From: Actinomycetes bacterium
Lineage (GTDB): Bacteria > Actinomycetota > Actinomycetes > Actinomycetales > Cellulomonadaceae
Length of the DNA stretch: 64,000 nt
Assembly: GCA_023461115.1 (NCBI GenBank)
Contig: JAEWOA010000242.1
Location: 1-64,000, forward strand
Direction: 5' to 3'
Shown here: positions 8,290 through 16,814 of the stretch, in pieces
How positions within the stretch are numbered: the stretch's first letter is position 1
Layout of the letters: every line of letters begins with the position of its first letter
Made by a program: the position numbers and the translations under genes
Notes under the pieces: model-generated
Told to the model about the DNA's origin: nothing
The model's input: the letters and a program-made list of their open reading frames with translations, nothing else
The model's database searches: none

Positions 8290-8368
8290 GAGTGGACAGA
8301 CTTGCCACGCGTCAAGGTTTCCGGTGTACTGACCGCGGCATGCGTTCGGACACGACAAGGAGTGCCTG

Positions 8369-8842
8369 GTGACGTACGAGACGTGGGACGAGTTGCGCGA
8401 CGCGGTGGCGACGCCGGGCCTGCTGGCCGTCGAACTTCAGGACCTCAGGGACCTGCTCGGCGTGAAGCGCCTCGGTCGGACCGTGCTGGTCGATATCGCC
8501 GACCGGCTCCTCGAGCACGAGCTCGACTTCCTGCCCGACTGGGTGTTGCTCGATAACGAAGAACCGCGCCAGAACCAGCGGGTCTGGCTGGTCCCGAAGG
8601 ACGAGGCGAACGCGGTCTACCGCGTCCTCGCCGCCATCCGCGAGCCCGGTGAGGTGGGCGTGGATGCCCTGACCGCGCTCCTCCAGAGTGACGGCGGTTG
8701 GGCCGAGGTCAAGGAGCTCACGGAGCGCCTCTCCAGGGTGCGGGATGCGCTCGCCGATGCGATGAGCTTCATCGGAGACGATGACGAGCGGGCTCGTGAG
8801 ACCGCCAAGCGCAGGACCCTTGGGCGCGGTCGCACAAACTGA
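8369..8842 (+). CDS. Hypothetical protein, possible winged-helix domain, divergent from the accessory operon
   Basis: A 157-residue protein starting with GTG at 8369. Residues ~22-60 (LLGVKRLGRTVLVDIADRLL, then LDFLPDW) resemble a short winged-helix-like module with an LL..G.KR.G..V..I...L pattern that I associate with proteins of bacterial conflict systems; this is inference from memory. The rest is helical, with a coiled-coil-like stretch near 115-135 and a basic tail. It is transcribed away from the five-gene operon and shares its A+T-rich intergenic region. Confidence 0.6.
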   Translation: MTYETWDELRDAVATPGLLAVELQDLRDLLGVKRLGRTVLVDIADRLLEHELDFLPDWVLLDNEEPRQNQRVWLVPKDEANAVYRVLAAIREPGEVGVDALTALLQSDGGWAEVKELTERLSRVRDALADAMSFIGDDDERARETAKRRTLGRGRTN

Positions 8843-8882
8843 CCTCAACCCGTGGGTGGGCACGGGCGATCCGCGCGATCGG

Positions 8883-8888
8883 TAGGTT
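8883..8888 (+). promoter_or_regulatory. -10 box of the DUF1905 gene
   Basis: TAGGTT, 46 bases before the ATG at 8935, in a 92-base gap. No convincing -35 is visible. Confidence 0.3.
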
Positions 8889-8934
8889 CATCCTCGAGCT
8901 CAACGGACGACGGACCCGACGACAGGACCGCGCC

Positions 8935-9372
8935 ATGCCGACCTTCCGCACCACGCTCGAGTCCACGGGCGGCAACAACGTCGGCATCGTCGTGCCGCCG
9001 GAGGTCGTCGAGTCGTTCGGCGCAGGCAAGCGCGTGCCGGTGACGGTCACGCTCAACGGCTACACGTACGCCTCGACGATCGCCGTCATGGGCGGTCGCT
9101 TCCTCGTCGGCGTGAACGCGGCGCACCGCAAGGGCGCCGGAGTCGGCGCGGGCGACGAGCTCGACGTGACGTTGGCGCACGACACGGTCGAGCGCACGGT
9201 CGACGTCCCTCCCGACCTGGCCGAGGCGCTGGCGGGCGCCCGTGTGCGCGAGCAGTTCGACGCGCTGGCCTACTCGCATCGCAAGGAGCACGTCCGGTCC
9301 GTCGAGGACGCGAAGGCGGCCGCGACCCGCGAGCGGCGGATCGCGGCCGTCGTCGCCAAGCTGAGCGCCTGA
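8935..9372 (+). CDS. DUF1905 / YdeI (OmpD-associated)-like protein
   Basis: A 145-residue protein with two parts. An N-terminal beta-barrel-like DUF1905 domain (NNVGIVVPPEVVESFGAGKR, then VTLNGYTYASTIAVMGGRFL) is followed by a C-terminal helical YdeI/OmdA segment (FDALAYSHRKEHVRSVEDAK). This combination is widespread in actinobacteria and has no firmly established biochemical role. It is monocistronic, convergent with the VOC gene downstream. Confidence 0.82.
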   Translation: MPTFRTTLESTGGNNVGIVVPPEVVESFGAGKRVPVTVTLNGYTYASTIAVMGGRFLVGVNAAHRKGAGVGAGDELDVTLAHDTVERTVDVPPDLAEALAGARVREQFDALAYSHRKEHVRSVEDAKAAATRERRIAAVVAKLSA

Positions 9373-9398
9373 GCCGTCGAGGCGGGCCGAGCCTGGCG

Positions 9399-9980
9399 CT
9401 ACCGCAGGCGCTCCTCGAGCTCGGCGAGGAACTCGGCGGCCTCGTCCCTCGCCGGGTCGTCGGGACCCGCCCGTCCGAGCGCGCCGCGCAGCACCTTCGC
9501 GGCCTGCGCGTCGTCGCCCTTGCTGTCGGCCAGGACGATCGCGTTGAGCAGGGACTCGCCGAGTGGCGACGAGGCGGCCGCGGCCTCCGGCGGCCCGGCG
9601 CGCATGATCCGGATCCAGTTCCCGGCCGGGTCGACGAGGCTGAACCCGGTGCGCCCGTCGGCGTTCTTCCGGGGGCGGGGGCGCGTGATCCTGGGGAAGC
9701 CCGACGTGGGCAGGGCCCCGTACCAGGAGCGAAGGCCGCTCGCGAAGGCCTCGAAGAGCGCCTGGGTGTCGTCGACGACGATCCCGCACGTGCTGTGCGA
9801 GTCCTGGGGGCGGAAGCCGGGCATCCCGTAGTAGTGCAGCGGGAAGCCGTACCCCTCGAACGCGACGTAGGGGTTCGGCCGGCTCTGCCGGTAGGTGACC
9901 GCGAAGCCGAGCGCGGTGTGGAAGTCGACGATCTCGTCGACGTCCGCGCACGGGAGCATGGGGATGACCTGCGGACGCAT
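9399..9980 (-). CDS. VOC-family (glyoxalase/bleomycin-resistance-like) protein
   Basis: A 193-residue protein. The first ~128 residues form a vicinal-oxygen-chelate domain with the usual start (IPMLPCADVDEIVDFHTALG) and end (FSLVDPAGNWIRIMR). The remaining ~60 residues form a helical extension (LNAIVLADSKGDDAQAAKVL) suggesting a short TPR-like tail. Members bind bleomycin-type ligands or act as small-molecule enzymes; the ligand cannot be read from sequence. The gene starts 62 bases from the divergent pabB start. Confidence 0.8.
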   Translation of the reverse strand: MRPQVIPMLPCADVDEIVDFHTALGFAVTYRQSRPNPYVAFEGYGFPLHYYGMPGFRPQDSHSTCGIVVDDTQALFEAFASGLRSWYGALPTSGFPRITRPRPRKNADGRTGFSLVDPAGNWIRIMRAGPPEAAAASSPLGESLLNAIVLADSKGDDAQAAKVLRGALGRAGPDDPARDEAAEFLAELEERLR

Positions 9981-10029
9981 CGCACCACCGTGCCATGTCC
10001 CGCGCGGGCCGCACAGCCCTCCGGCGGGC

Positions 10030-10035
10030 TACCGT
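10030..10035 (+). promoter_or_regulatory. -10 box of pabB (leaderless)
   Basis: TACCGT ends 7 bases before the ATG at 10043, which places transcription initiation at or next to the start codon. There is no ribosome binding site before this ATG. Confidence 0.5.
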
Positions 10036-10042
10036 GTGCGCC

Positions 10043-11194
10043 ATGCCCCCCCTGCCGCCTGGCCGCGCCGTGTTCGCGGGCGTGGAGCTGGCAGGCGTCG
10101 TCGAGAGCGTCGACGTGCGCGCGACGCCGGAGCGGCTGCGGTCCGCCGGCTGGTGGGCCCTGGTCGGGGACTTCGAGGGCGAGGTCCGTGCGTGGCGGTT
10201 CGCCGAGGGCCGCCCGGCGCCAGAGTCGACTGCGCCGGCGCCACCGGATCGGGCCTCGTTCGGCCACGGCCTGCACGCGCGCTGGCACGGTCCGCGCCCC
10301 GATGTCTGGACGAGCAGCATGGGCCGCCGCGAGTACAAGGAGGCGGTGGGCGCGGTGCGCGCCCGGATCCGTGAGGGTGACGTCTATCAGGCCAACCTCT
10401 GCCGCGTCCTCGCCGCTCCGCTCGGCTCGCCCGACGACGAGCCGAGCGCTGCGGCCCTCGGCGACCGACTCCGCGCGGGCAACCCCGCGCCATTCGGGGG
10501 GTACGTGCACGTCCCGGCGGGTGAAGGTGACGCGCCAGCCTGGGTCGTCACGGCGTCCCCGGAGCTCTTCCTGAGCCTGGACGACGGCGTGCTCACGTCC
10601 GCCCCGATCAAGGGGACGGCCCGCACGGTCGACGGCCTGTCCCCGAAGGACGAGGCGGAGAACATCATGATCACCGACCTGGTGCGCAACGACCTGCAGC
10701 ACGTGTGCGAGCCGGGGACCGTCGAGGTGACGAGCCTGCTGGCGCACGAGCGGCACCCCGGCCTCGTGCACCTCGTCTCGACCGTGCGCGGCCGGCTCGC
10801 GGCCCGACTCCGGGACGATCCGGTGGCGTGGGCCGAGATCCTGGACGCCACGTACCCGCCGGGCTCGGTGTCCGGCGCGCCGAAGTCGTCGGCGCTGCGG
10901 ATCATCGACGAGCTCGAGCCCACCCCGCGGGGGCCCTACTGCGGGCTCGTCGGGTGGCTGCACGTGGACGACGAAGGCCGCCAGCGCGCACGCCTCGCGG
11001 TCGGGATCAGGACCTTCTGGTGGTCGCCCGACCACGACGGCCGCGGGGACGCGCGCGGGACGCTGCGGTTCGGCACCGGCGCGGGCATCACGTGGGGGAG
11101 TGACCCGGCCGCGGAGTGGGCGGAGACCGAGCTCAAGGCCGCGCGCCTGATCGCGCTGGCCTCACGCGCAGGCGAGACTGGCCCGCATGTCTGA
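10043..11194 (+). CDS. pabB: Aminodeoxychorismate synthase component I / chorismate-binding enzyme
   Basis: A 383-residue enzyme that converts chorismate plus ammonia to 4-amino-4-deoxychorismate in folate synthesis. The chorismate-binding fold is recognised by DVYQANLCRVL, PIKGTARTVDG, DLVRNDLQHVCEPG and the C-terminal SVSGAPKSSALRIIDELE. The ATG at 10043 is chosen over the one at 9995 because it fits a leaderless -10 box and the usual N-terminus. It overlaps pabC by eight bases. No glutamine amidotransferase partner (pabA) is adjacent. Confidence 0.88.
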   Translation: MPPLPPGRAVFAGVELAGVVESVDVRATPERLRSAGWWALVGDFEGEVRAWRFAEGRPAPESTAPAPPDRASFGHGLHARWHGPRPDVWTSSMGRREYKEAVGAVRARIREGDVYQANLCRVLAAPLGSPDDEPSAAALGDRLRAGNPAPFGGYVHVPAGEGDAPAWVVTASPELFLSLDDGVLTSAPIKGTARTVDGLSPKDEAENIMITDLVRNDLQHVCEPGTVEVTSLLAHERHPGLVHLVSTVRGRLAARLRDDPVAWAEILDATYPPGSVSGAPKSSALRIIDELEPTPRGPYCGLVGWLHVDDEGRQRARLAVGIRTFWWSPDHDGRGDARGTLRFGTGAGITWGSDPAAEWAETELKAARLIALASRAGETGPHV

Positions 11195-12050
11195 CGTCGT
11201 GATCTGGGCGAGGGGCCGGCTGCTAGGCCCGCGGGAGCCCGCCGTGACCGCGGTCGACCACGGGCTCACCGTGGGGGACGGGGTCTTCGAGACGTGCGCG
11301 GTGGTCGACGGCCAGGCGTTCGCGTTGACCCGGCACCTCGCGCGGCTCGCCCGCTCGGCGGCCGGCCTGGGCCTCCCCGCGCCCGACGAGGACGAGCTCA
11401 GGCACGCCGTGGGACAGGTGCTGCGGGCGGCGCCGTCCGCGGGCCGGCTGCGCGTGACGTACACGGGGGGCCCGGGGCCGCTGGGCTCCGACCGGCATGC
11501 GCCCGACGAGCAGCGCGCGACGCTCGTCGTGCTCGCCGGCCCGGCCGCGCGCCGCCGTGAGAGCCACGCGATCCGCTCGCGTTGGGTCCGCAACGAGCGT
11601 TCGCCGGTCGCGGGGCTCAAGACCACGTCGTACGCCGAGAACGTCGTGGCGCTGGCGGAGGCGCTCGCGCGCGGCGCCGACGAGGCGGTGCTCGCCAACA
11701 CGGTCGGCGACCTGTGCGAAGGCACGGCGTCCAACGTGTTCGTCGAGCTCGGCGGTGAGCTGCTCACCCCGCCGTTGTCGAGCGGCTGCCTCGCGGGGAT
11801 CACGCGCGAGCTCGTCCTCGAGTGGGGGGCGCAGTCTGGCCTGCCGGTCCGCGAGGCCGGGCCGGGGGAGCTGCGCCACGAGGTGCTCGACGACGTGCTC
11901 GCCGGGCGCGCCCACCTGGCGCTCACGGGCTCGATCCGCAACGTCACGCCCGTCGTCGAGCTCGACGGCCAGCCTGTGCCGGCCGGCCCGCTCTCGGTCG
12001 CGGCACGCGAGCTGTTCGACCGGCTCGCTGCCGAGCGCCTGGACCCGTAG
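11187..12050 (+). CDS. pabC: Aminodeoxychorismate lyase (class IV PLP enzyme)
   Basis: A 287-residue fold-type IV PLP enzyme that splits aminodeoxychorismate to 4-aminobenzoate and pyruvate. The PLP lysine lies in GLKTTSYAEN, with the following CEGTASNVFVE and SGCLAGITRELVLE segments and the N-terminal DHGLTVGDGVFETC. Branched-chain or D-amino-acid transaminases share this fold, but coupling to pabB (8-base overlap) favours the lyase. Confidence 0.87.
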   Translation: MSDVVIWARGRLLGPREPAVTAVDHGLTVGDGVFETCAVVDGQAFALTRHLARLARSAAGLGLPAPDEDELRHAVGQVLRAAPSAGRLRVTYTGGPGPLGSDRHAPDEQRATLVVLAGPAARRRESHAIRSRWVRNERSPVAGLKTTSYAENVVALAEALARGADEAVLANTVGDLCEGTASNVFVELGGELLTPPLSSGCLAGITRELVLEWGAQSGLPVREAGPGELRHEVLDDVLAGRAHLALTGSIRNVTPVVELDGQPVPAGPLSVAARELFDRLAAERLDP

Positions 12051-12110
12051 GCCACAAAGACGCGGCAACCGGCCCCGCCGCCGTTGGCAGGACCGGTCGT
12101 CGAGAGTGGG

Positions 12111-12539
12111 TCAGGCGGTGAGGAGCGCCGCGATCAACGCCGTGATCTCGGACTCCATGCGGTCGCTCTCCGAGCCGAGGGGCACGAGCTCCTCGGTCTG
12201 CGCGAGGAACCGGATGATGGGCTCGCTGGGCGCAGCCAGGAGCGCGCTGCCCTCGACGCCGCTGAGCGACACAAGGGTGTAGTCGGGGTCTTCGTCGCGC
12301 CACACCTGGACGTCACCGCTGCCGGCGGGGGCCTCCGCGGTCGCGTGCATCCCCAGGGAGAGAAGCTCGCGGCCGATGAGCCACGTCGACATCGTGTGGG
12401 GGCCGGTGAACACCGCCCGCACCGTGTACGGATCTGACGTCCTGAATGAGAGCTCGGTGCTGACGGGGATGACGCTGGCGTCGCTCCCGATCAGTTGCAT
12501 CGCGACGACCTCGACGACGTCATACGACGAATGCGTCAT
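12111..12539 (-). CDS. SsgA-like sporulation/cell-division regulator
   Basis: A 142-residue SsgA-family protein, actinobacteria-specific. SsgA and SsgB recruit FtsZ during sporulation septation in Streptomyces, and single homologs occur in related genera. Family-like residues: LSFRTSDPYTVRAVF, WLIGRELLSLGM, GDVQVW and the C-terminal IIRFLAQTEELVP. The ATG at 12539 has the strong ribosome binding site GAGGAGG 6-12 bases upstream. It is convergent with pabC. Confidence 0.88.
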   Translation of the reverse strand: MTHSSYDVVEVVAMQLIGSDASVIPVSTELSFRTSDPYTVRAVFTGPHTMSTWLIGRELLSLGMHATAEAPAGSGDVQVWRDEDPDYTLVSLSGVEGSALLAAPSEPIIRFLAQTEELVPLGSESDRMESEITALIAALLTA

Positions 12540-12762
12540 CGGGTCCTCCTCGTTGTCAAGTGCTGGCGGTCCCATCATGGCAGGAGCAATGCCCGATTGG
12601 ACCGGTAGCGGACGTAGGTTCACCCGCCCGGACCTGGGGCTCCTAGGCCTTTCCACCCCCCTCGTCGGTGGCGACGGCAACTTTCGTCACTCGTCAGAGG
12701 CACGCCTGAGGATAGCGACGAACCGGGCGACGACCAGGGATTTCACCCGCCGCACACGCCGG

Positions 12763-12792
12763 TTCGGATTCTGGCCCCAGTCCGGGTAGCAT
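12763..12792 (+). promoter_or_regulatory. Putative promoter of tRNA-Val (CAC)
   Basis: TTCGGA (12763-12768) and TAGCAT (12787-12792) with 18-base spacing, about 30 bases before the tRNA. The rest of the gap back to 12540 shows no gene. Confidence 0.4.
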
Positions 12793-12821
12793 CCTGCCCA
12801 GCGTCGCCCACGGGCGACAGC

Positions 12822-12894
12822 GGGCGATTGGCTCAGTTGGTAGAGCGCCTCGTTCACACCGAGGAGGTCATCGGTTCAAGTCCGGTATCGCCCA
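12822..12894 (+). tRNA. tRNA-Val (CAC)
   Basis: A 73-base cloverleaf with acceptor stem GGGCGAT/ATCGCCC, anticodon stem CCTCG/CGAGG and loop TTCACAC, giving anticodon CAC, and T-loop TTCAAGT. CCA is not encoded. The acceptor stem is identical to that of tRNA-Val(GAC) at 5694. Confidence 0.95.
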
Positions 12895-12900
12895 CAGCTC

Positions 12901-12935
12901 GAAGGCCCCGGCGGAGGGAATCTGCCGGGGCCTTC
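12901..12935 (+). terminator. Terminator between tRNA-Val and the GNAT gene
   Basis: A perfect 12-base stem GAAGGCCCCGGC/GCCGGGGCCTTC with an 11-base loop, six bases after the tRNA. It can also serve the convergent GNAT gene ending at 12949. Confidence 0.8.
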
Positions 12936-12948
12936 GTCGTGCCTACGC

Positions 12949-13410
12949 TCATCTGCGCAGGTCAAGCGCCATGAACGCGCTCAACGGGTCGGGCTGATAG
13001 GCGGCGAACGGCCCGCACTCGACGAAGCCGTGCCGCAGGTACAGGCGCCGCGCCGGCGCGAAGTAGTCCTGCGTCCCGGTCTCCAGCAGGACGCGGGAGT
13101 AGCCCCGGCGCGCGGCCTCGTCGAGGATCCGCGCCAACACGGCGGACGCGACGCCGCGGCCCCGCGCGTCGGGCGACGTCCGCATCGACTTGACCTCGCC
13201 CTCGGCGCGGGCCAACGCCTTGAGGGCGCCGCAGCCCAGGAGCCTGCCGTCCGCGCGGGCCGTCCAGAAGGCGACGTCCGGCGCCGCGAGGGCGCCGTGG
13301 GGGAGCGCGTGGACGCTCTCGGGCGGCGACTCGGCGTGCATGTCGGCCAGGTGCGCGTCGAGCAATGCCGAGACGTCGGGGGCGTGGGGGTCGTCGAGCG
13401 AGATCAGCAC
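12949..13410 (-). CDS. GNAT-family N-acetyltransferase
   Basis: A 153-residue acetyltransferase. The acetyl-CoA loop is [11 protein letters not shown] (R/QxxGxG/A pattern), preceded by EVKSMRTSP and followed by [18 protein letters not shown]. The acceptor is unknown. The GTG at 13410 is chosen because a -10 box (TACCGT on the minus strand) ends 8 bases before it, indicating a leaderless start, and because the upstream in-frame codons are low-complexity Arg/Gly. It is divergent from thrS. Confidence 0.82.
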   Translation of the reverse strand: MLISLDDPHAPDVSALLDAHLADMHAESPPESVHALPHGALAAPDVAFWTARADGRLLGCGALKALARAEGEVKSMRTSPDARGRGVASAVLARILDEAARRGYSRVLLETGTQDYFAPARRLYLRHGFVECGPFAAYQPDPLSAFMALDLRR

Positions 13411-13418
13411 GGGACCAG

Positions 13419-13424
13419 ACGGTA
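13419..13424 (-). promoter_or_regulatory. -10 box of the GNAT gene (leaderless)
   Basis: TACCGT on the minus strand, 8 bases before the GTG at 13410, without a ribosome binding site. Confidence 0.45.
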
Positions 13425-13497
13425 CGAGCCTCGCGTTTCGGCGGTGTGACGCCCCTGGCGAGGCACGGCCGCCACTCGATCCCGCGCGACGCCCCGG

Positions 13498-13503
13498 TAG
13501 CAT
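13498..13503 (+). promoter_or_regulatory. -10 box of thrS
   Basis: TAGCAT, giving a leader of roughly 43 bases before the GTG start at 13553. The leader is too short for a T-box riboswitch. Confidence 0.4.
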
Positions 13504-13552
13504 CGCCACAGGTCGCCGCCCGGGTGGCCGCACCATGAAGGAGGCAGCACTC

Positions 13553-15565
13553 GTGCCCGATCAGATCGCCCTCACCGTCGACGGAACCGCCACCACGGTC
13601 GAGCAGGGCACGACGGGCACGCAGCTGTTCGCGGACCGCCGGGACGTCGTCGTGATGCGCGTCGACGGCGAGCTGCGCGACCTCGCCCGCGAGCTCGAGT
13701 CCGGCGCGGTCGTCGAGGGCGTCACGGTGCAGGAGCCCGACGGGCTCGCGGTGCTCCGCCACAGCGCGGCCCACGTGCTGGCCCAGGCGGTCCAGGAGGT
13801 CAACCCGTCGGCCAAGCTGGGCATCGGCCCGCCGATCACCGACGGCTTCTACTACGACTTCGACGTCGAGACCCCGTTCACGCCCGAGGACCTGCGCGTG
13901 CTCGAGAAGGTGATGTCCCGCATCATCAAGGAGGGCCAGACCTTCCGCCGCTGGGACGTCACCGAGGCGCAGGCGCGCGAGGTGCTCGCCGACGAGCCCT
14001 ACAAGCTCGAGCTCATCGGGCTCAAGGGCGACGCGACCGACGCGGACGGCGCGAGCGTCGAGGTCGGCCTCGGCGGGCTCTCGATCTACCAGAACGTGCG
14101 CGGCGCCGGCCGCGAGAGCGAGGCGGTCGTCTGGCAGGACCTGTGCCGCGGCCCGCATCTGCCCAACACGCGGCTCATCGGCAACGGCGTGCAGCTCATG
14201 CGCTCGGCGGCCGCGTACTGGCGCGGCAGCGAGAAGAACCCGCAGCTGCAGCGGGTGTACGGCACCGCGTGGCCCAGCAAGGACGAGCTCAAGGCGCACC
14301 TGGACCGGCTGGCCGAGGCCGAGCGCCGCGACCACCGCCGCCTGGGCACCGAGCTGGACCTGTTCTCGTTCCCCGACGAGATCGGCTCGGGCCTGGCGGT
14401 GTTCCACCCCAAGGGCGGCATCATCCGCATGGAGATGGAGGAGTACTCGCGCCGCCGGCACGTCGAGGCGGGCTACTCGTTCGTCAACTCCCCGCACATC
14501 ACCAAGGCCAAGCTGTTCCAGACCAGCCGGCACCTCGAGTGGTACGCGGACGGCATGTACCCGCCCATGAAGCTCGACACCGAGTACCACGAGGACGGCA
14601 CGGTCAAGCGCGAGGGCCAGGACTACTACCTCAAGCCGATGAACTGCCCGATGCACAACCTCGTGTTCAGCGCGCGCGGCCGCTCGTACCGCGAGTTGCC
14701 GCTCCGGCTGTTCGAGTTCGGCACGGTGTACCGGTACGAGAAGTCGGGCGTGGTGCACGGCCTGACCCGCGCGCGCGGCTTCACGCAGGACGACGCGCAC
14801 ATTTACACCACGCGCGAGCAGATGCGCGACGAGCTCGCGTCGCTCCTGGGCTTCGTGCTGGATCTGCTGCGCGACTACGGCCTGGACGACTTCTACCTGG
14901 AGCTCTCGACGCGCGACCCCGAGAAGTCGGTGGGCGACGACCAGACCTGGCAGGAGGCCACCGAGACGCTGCGCGAGGTCGCCACCGAGTCCGGGCTGCA
15001 CCTGGTGGACGACCCGGGCGGCGCCGCGTTCTACGGGCCCAAGATCTCGGTGCAGGCCAAGGACGCGATCGGCCGCACGTGGCAGCTCTCGACCATCCAG
15101 CTCGACTTCTTCGAGCCCGAGCTGTTCGAGCTCGAGTACACCGCGGCGGACGGCTCGCGCCAGCGCCCCGTGATGATTCACCGCGCGCTGTTCGGCTCGA
15201 TCGAGCGGTTCTTCGCGATCCTCGTCGAGCACTACGCGGGCGCGTTCCCGGCCTGGCTCGCGCCGGTCCAGGTGCTCGCGGTGCCGGTGGCCGAGCCGTT
15301 CGAGCCGTACCTCGCGGACGTCGTCGCACAGTTGCGCAAGCAGGGCATCCGCGCGGAGCTCGACACGTCCGACGACCGGTTCGCCAAGAAGATCCGCAAC
15401 GCCAGCACCCAGAAGATCCCCTTCACGCTCATCGCGGGCGGTGAGGACGCCGACGCCGGCGCCGTGTCCTTCCGGTACCGCGACGGGCGCCAGGAGAACG
15501 GTGTGCCGGTGGCCGAGGCGATCGAGCGGATCGTGGCCGCGGTCCGCGAGCACGCGCAGGTCTGA
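13553..15565 (+). CDS. thrS: Threonyl-tRNA synthetase
   Basis: A 670-residue class II aminoacyl-tRNA synthetase that charges tRNA-Thr. Order: TGS domain ([14 protein letters not shown]), editing domain with [11 protein letters not shown], catalytic core with the zinc/motif segments [30 protein letters not shown] and [13 protein letters not shown], and an anticodon-binding domain at the end. The GTG at 13553 is preceded by AAGGAGG with 8-base spacing; the ATG at 13535 lies just upstream of that site and is unlikely to be used. It heads the phosphatidylinositol-mannoside operon, an arrangement shared with mycobacteria. Confidence 0.97.
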   Translation: MPDQIALTVDGTATTVEQGTTGTQLFADRRDVVVMRVDGELRDLARELESGAVVEGVTVQEPDGLAVLRHSAAHVLAQAVQEVNPSAKLGIGPPITDGFYYDFDVETPFTPEDLRVLEKVMSRIIKEGQTFRRWDVTEAQAREVLADEPYKLELIGLKGDATDADGASVEVGLGGLSIYQNVRGAGRESEAVVWQDLCRGPHLPNTRLIGNGVQLMRSAAAYWRGSEKNPQLQRVYGTAWPSKDELKAHLDRLAEAERRDHRRLGTELDLFSFPDEIGSGLAVFHPKGGIIRMEMEEYSRRRHVEAGYSFVNSPHITKAKLFQTSRHLEWYADGMYPPMKLDTEYHEDGTVKREGQDYYLKPMNCPMHNLVFSARGRSYRELPLRLFEFGTVYRYEKSGVVHGLTRARGFTQDDAHIYTTREQMRDELASLLGFVLDLLRDYGLDDFYLELSTRDPEKSVGDDQTWQEATETLREVATESGLHLVDDPGGAAFYGPKISVQAKDAIGRTWQLSTIQLDFFEPELFELEYTAADGSRQRPVMIHRALFGSIERFFAILVEHYAGAFPAWLAPVQVLAVPVAEPFEPYLADVVAQLRKQGIRAELDTSDDRFAKKIRNASTQKIPFTLIAGGEDADAGAVSFRYRDGRQENGVPVAEAIERIVAAVREHAQV

Positions 15566-15568
15566 GCT

Positions 15569-16162
15569 GTGGCGCACACGGACGAGGGCGCGCCCGACGA
15601 GGTGCTGCCCGCGGAGGTCTTCGCGGGGGAGCCGGACGGCTTCCAGCGGCTGTGGACCCCGCACCGCATGGCGTACATCGGCGGCGAGAACAAGCCGTCC
15701 GACGACGCGGCCGGCCCCGGCTGCCCGTTCTGCCGGGCGCCAGGGCTGCCGGACGCCGACGCGCTGATCGTGGCGCGCGGCCGCGTGGCCTACGCCGTGC
15801 TGAACCTGTACCCCTACAACTCGGGCCACGTGCTGGTGTGCCCCTACCGGCACGTCGCGGACTACACCGACCTCACCCAGCGCGAGGTCGACGAGGTCGC
15901 GGCGATGACGCGTACCACGATGCGCGTGCTGCGCGCGGTGTCCGCGCCGCACGGGTTCAACCTCGGCATGAACCAGGGTGTGGTCGCGGGCGCCGGCATC
16001 GCGGCGCACCTGCACCAACACGTGGTCCCGCGCTGGGGCGGCGACTCCAACTTCCTGCCCGTGGTCGGCCGCAGCCGCGCTCTGCCGGAGCTGCTCGCCG
16101 ACACGCGGGAACGCCTGGCGGCGGCGTGGCCCGCCTCCGACGCCGAGCCCGCGAGGGGATGA
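15569..16162 (+). CDS. HIT-family nucleotide hydrolase/phosphorylase
   Basis: A 197-residue histidine-triad protein; the active site HLHQHVVPRW fits HxHxHxx. Mycobacterial proteins at this position degrade diadenosine tetraphosphate, a by-product of aminoacyl-tRNA synthetases, which fits its position three bases after thrS. A CPFC knuckle near residue 50 suggests the zinc site seen in some relatives. GTG start. Confidence 0.9.
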   Translation: MAHTDEGAPDEVLPAEVFAGEPDGFQRLWTPHRMAYIGGENKPSDDAAGPGCPFCRAPGLPDADALIVARGRVAYAVLNLYPYNSGHVLVCPYRHVADYTDLTQREVDEVAAMTRTTMRVLRAVSAPHGFNLGMNQGVVAGAGIAAHLHQHVVPRWGGDSNFLPVVGRSRALPELLADTRERLAAAWPASDAEPARG

Positions 16163-16169
16163 TCGACTC

Positions 16170-16814
16170 GTGCTGAATCGCCTGCGCGGCTTCATGACGC
16201 GCGTCTTCACGCCCGTCGCGGACGTGCTGCTCAAGCTCGGCGTCTCGCCCGACGCCGTGACCATCACCGGGACGCTCGTGGTGGTCGTCACCGCGCTCTG
16301 GGCATTCCCCACGGGCAACCTGCTGGTGGGCGTGCTCGTCATCACGGTGTTCGTGCTGACCGACTCGCTCGACGGCGTGATGGCGCGGCGCGCCGGCCGC
16401 AGCGGACCGTGGGGCGCGTTCCTCGACTCCACGCTCGACCGGTTCGGCGACGCCGCGATCTTCGGCGGCCTCGTGCTCTGGTTCACGGCCGGCGGGGACG
16501 ACCGGCTGACCGCGATCCTGGCGCTCGCGTGCCTGATCCTCGGCTCGATCGTCCCGTACGCCCGCGCGCGGGCCGAGGGCCTGGGCATGACCGCGTCGGG
16601 CGGCATCGCCGAGCGCGCGGACCGGCTCGTGCTGGTCCTCGTCGCCACGGGCGTGGTCGGCATGGGCGCGCCGGTCGTCGTGCTGACGGTCGTGCTGGGC
16701 CTGTTGGCGCTCGCGTCCGCCGTGACGATCGGCCAGCGCATGGCGATGGTGCGCCGCCAGACGAACGCGCTGACCGCGGCAGGCCCGGCCGAGGGCGACG
16801 AGGCGTCGCAGTGA
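16170..16814 (+). CDS. pgsA: Phosphatidylinositol-phosphate synthase (CDP-alcohol phosphatidyltransferase)
   Basis: A 214-residue integral membrane enzyme. The CDP-alcohol signature runs DGVMARR-x6-G-x3-D-x3-D (residues ~68-90) within about six hydrophobic helices. In actinobacteria this position encodes the enzyme joining CDP-diacylglycerol and inositol phosphate, the first step toward phosphatidylinositol mannosides; general phosphatidylglycerophosphate synthase is the alternative. The GTG at 16170 follows a GAGGGG ribosome binding site, and the stop overlaps the acyltransferase start by four bases. Confidence 0.9.
   Translation: MLNRLRGFMTRVFTPVADVLLKLGVSPDAVTITGTLVVVVTALWAFPTGNLLVGVLVITVFVLTDSLDGVMARRAGRSGPWGAFLDSTLDRFGDAAIFGGLVLWFTAGGDDRLTAILALACLILGSIVPYARARAEGLGMTASGGIAERADRLVLVLVATGVVGMGAPVVVLTVVLGLLALASAVTIGQRMAMVRRQTNALTAAGPAEGDEASQ

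Noticed and set aside
5694..8934. Search for a duplicated tRNA-Val 3' end that would mark an integration (attL/attR) boundary of the accessory block
   Set aside because: No second copy of the 3' portion of tRNA-Val was found between 5800 and 8934, and no integrase gene is present, so an integrated element is not demonstrated.
13425..13552. Possible T-box leader of thrS
   Set aside because: The predicted leader is only about 43 bases and lacks a T-box sequence and terminator.
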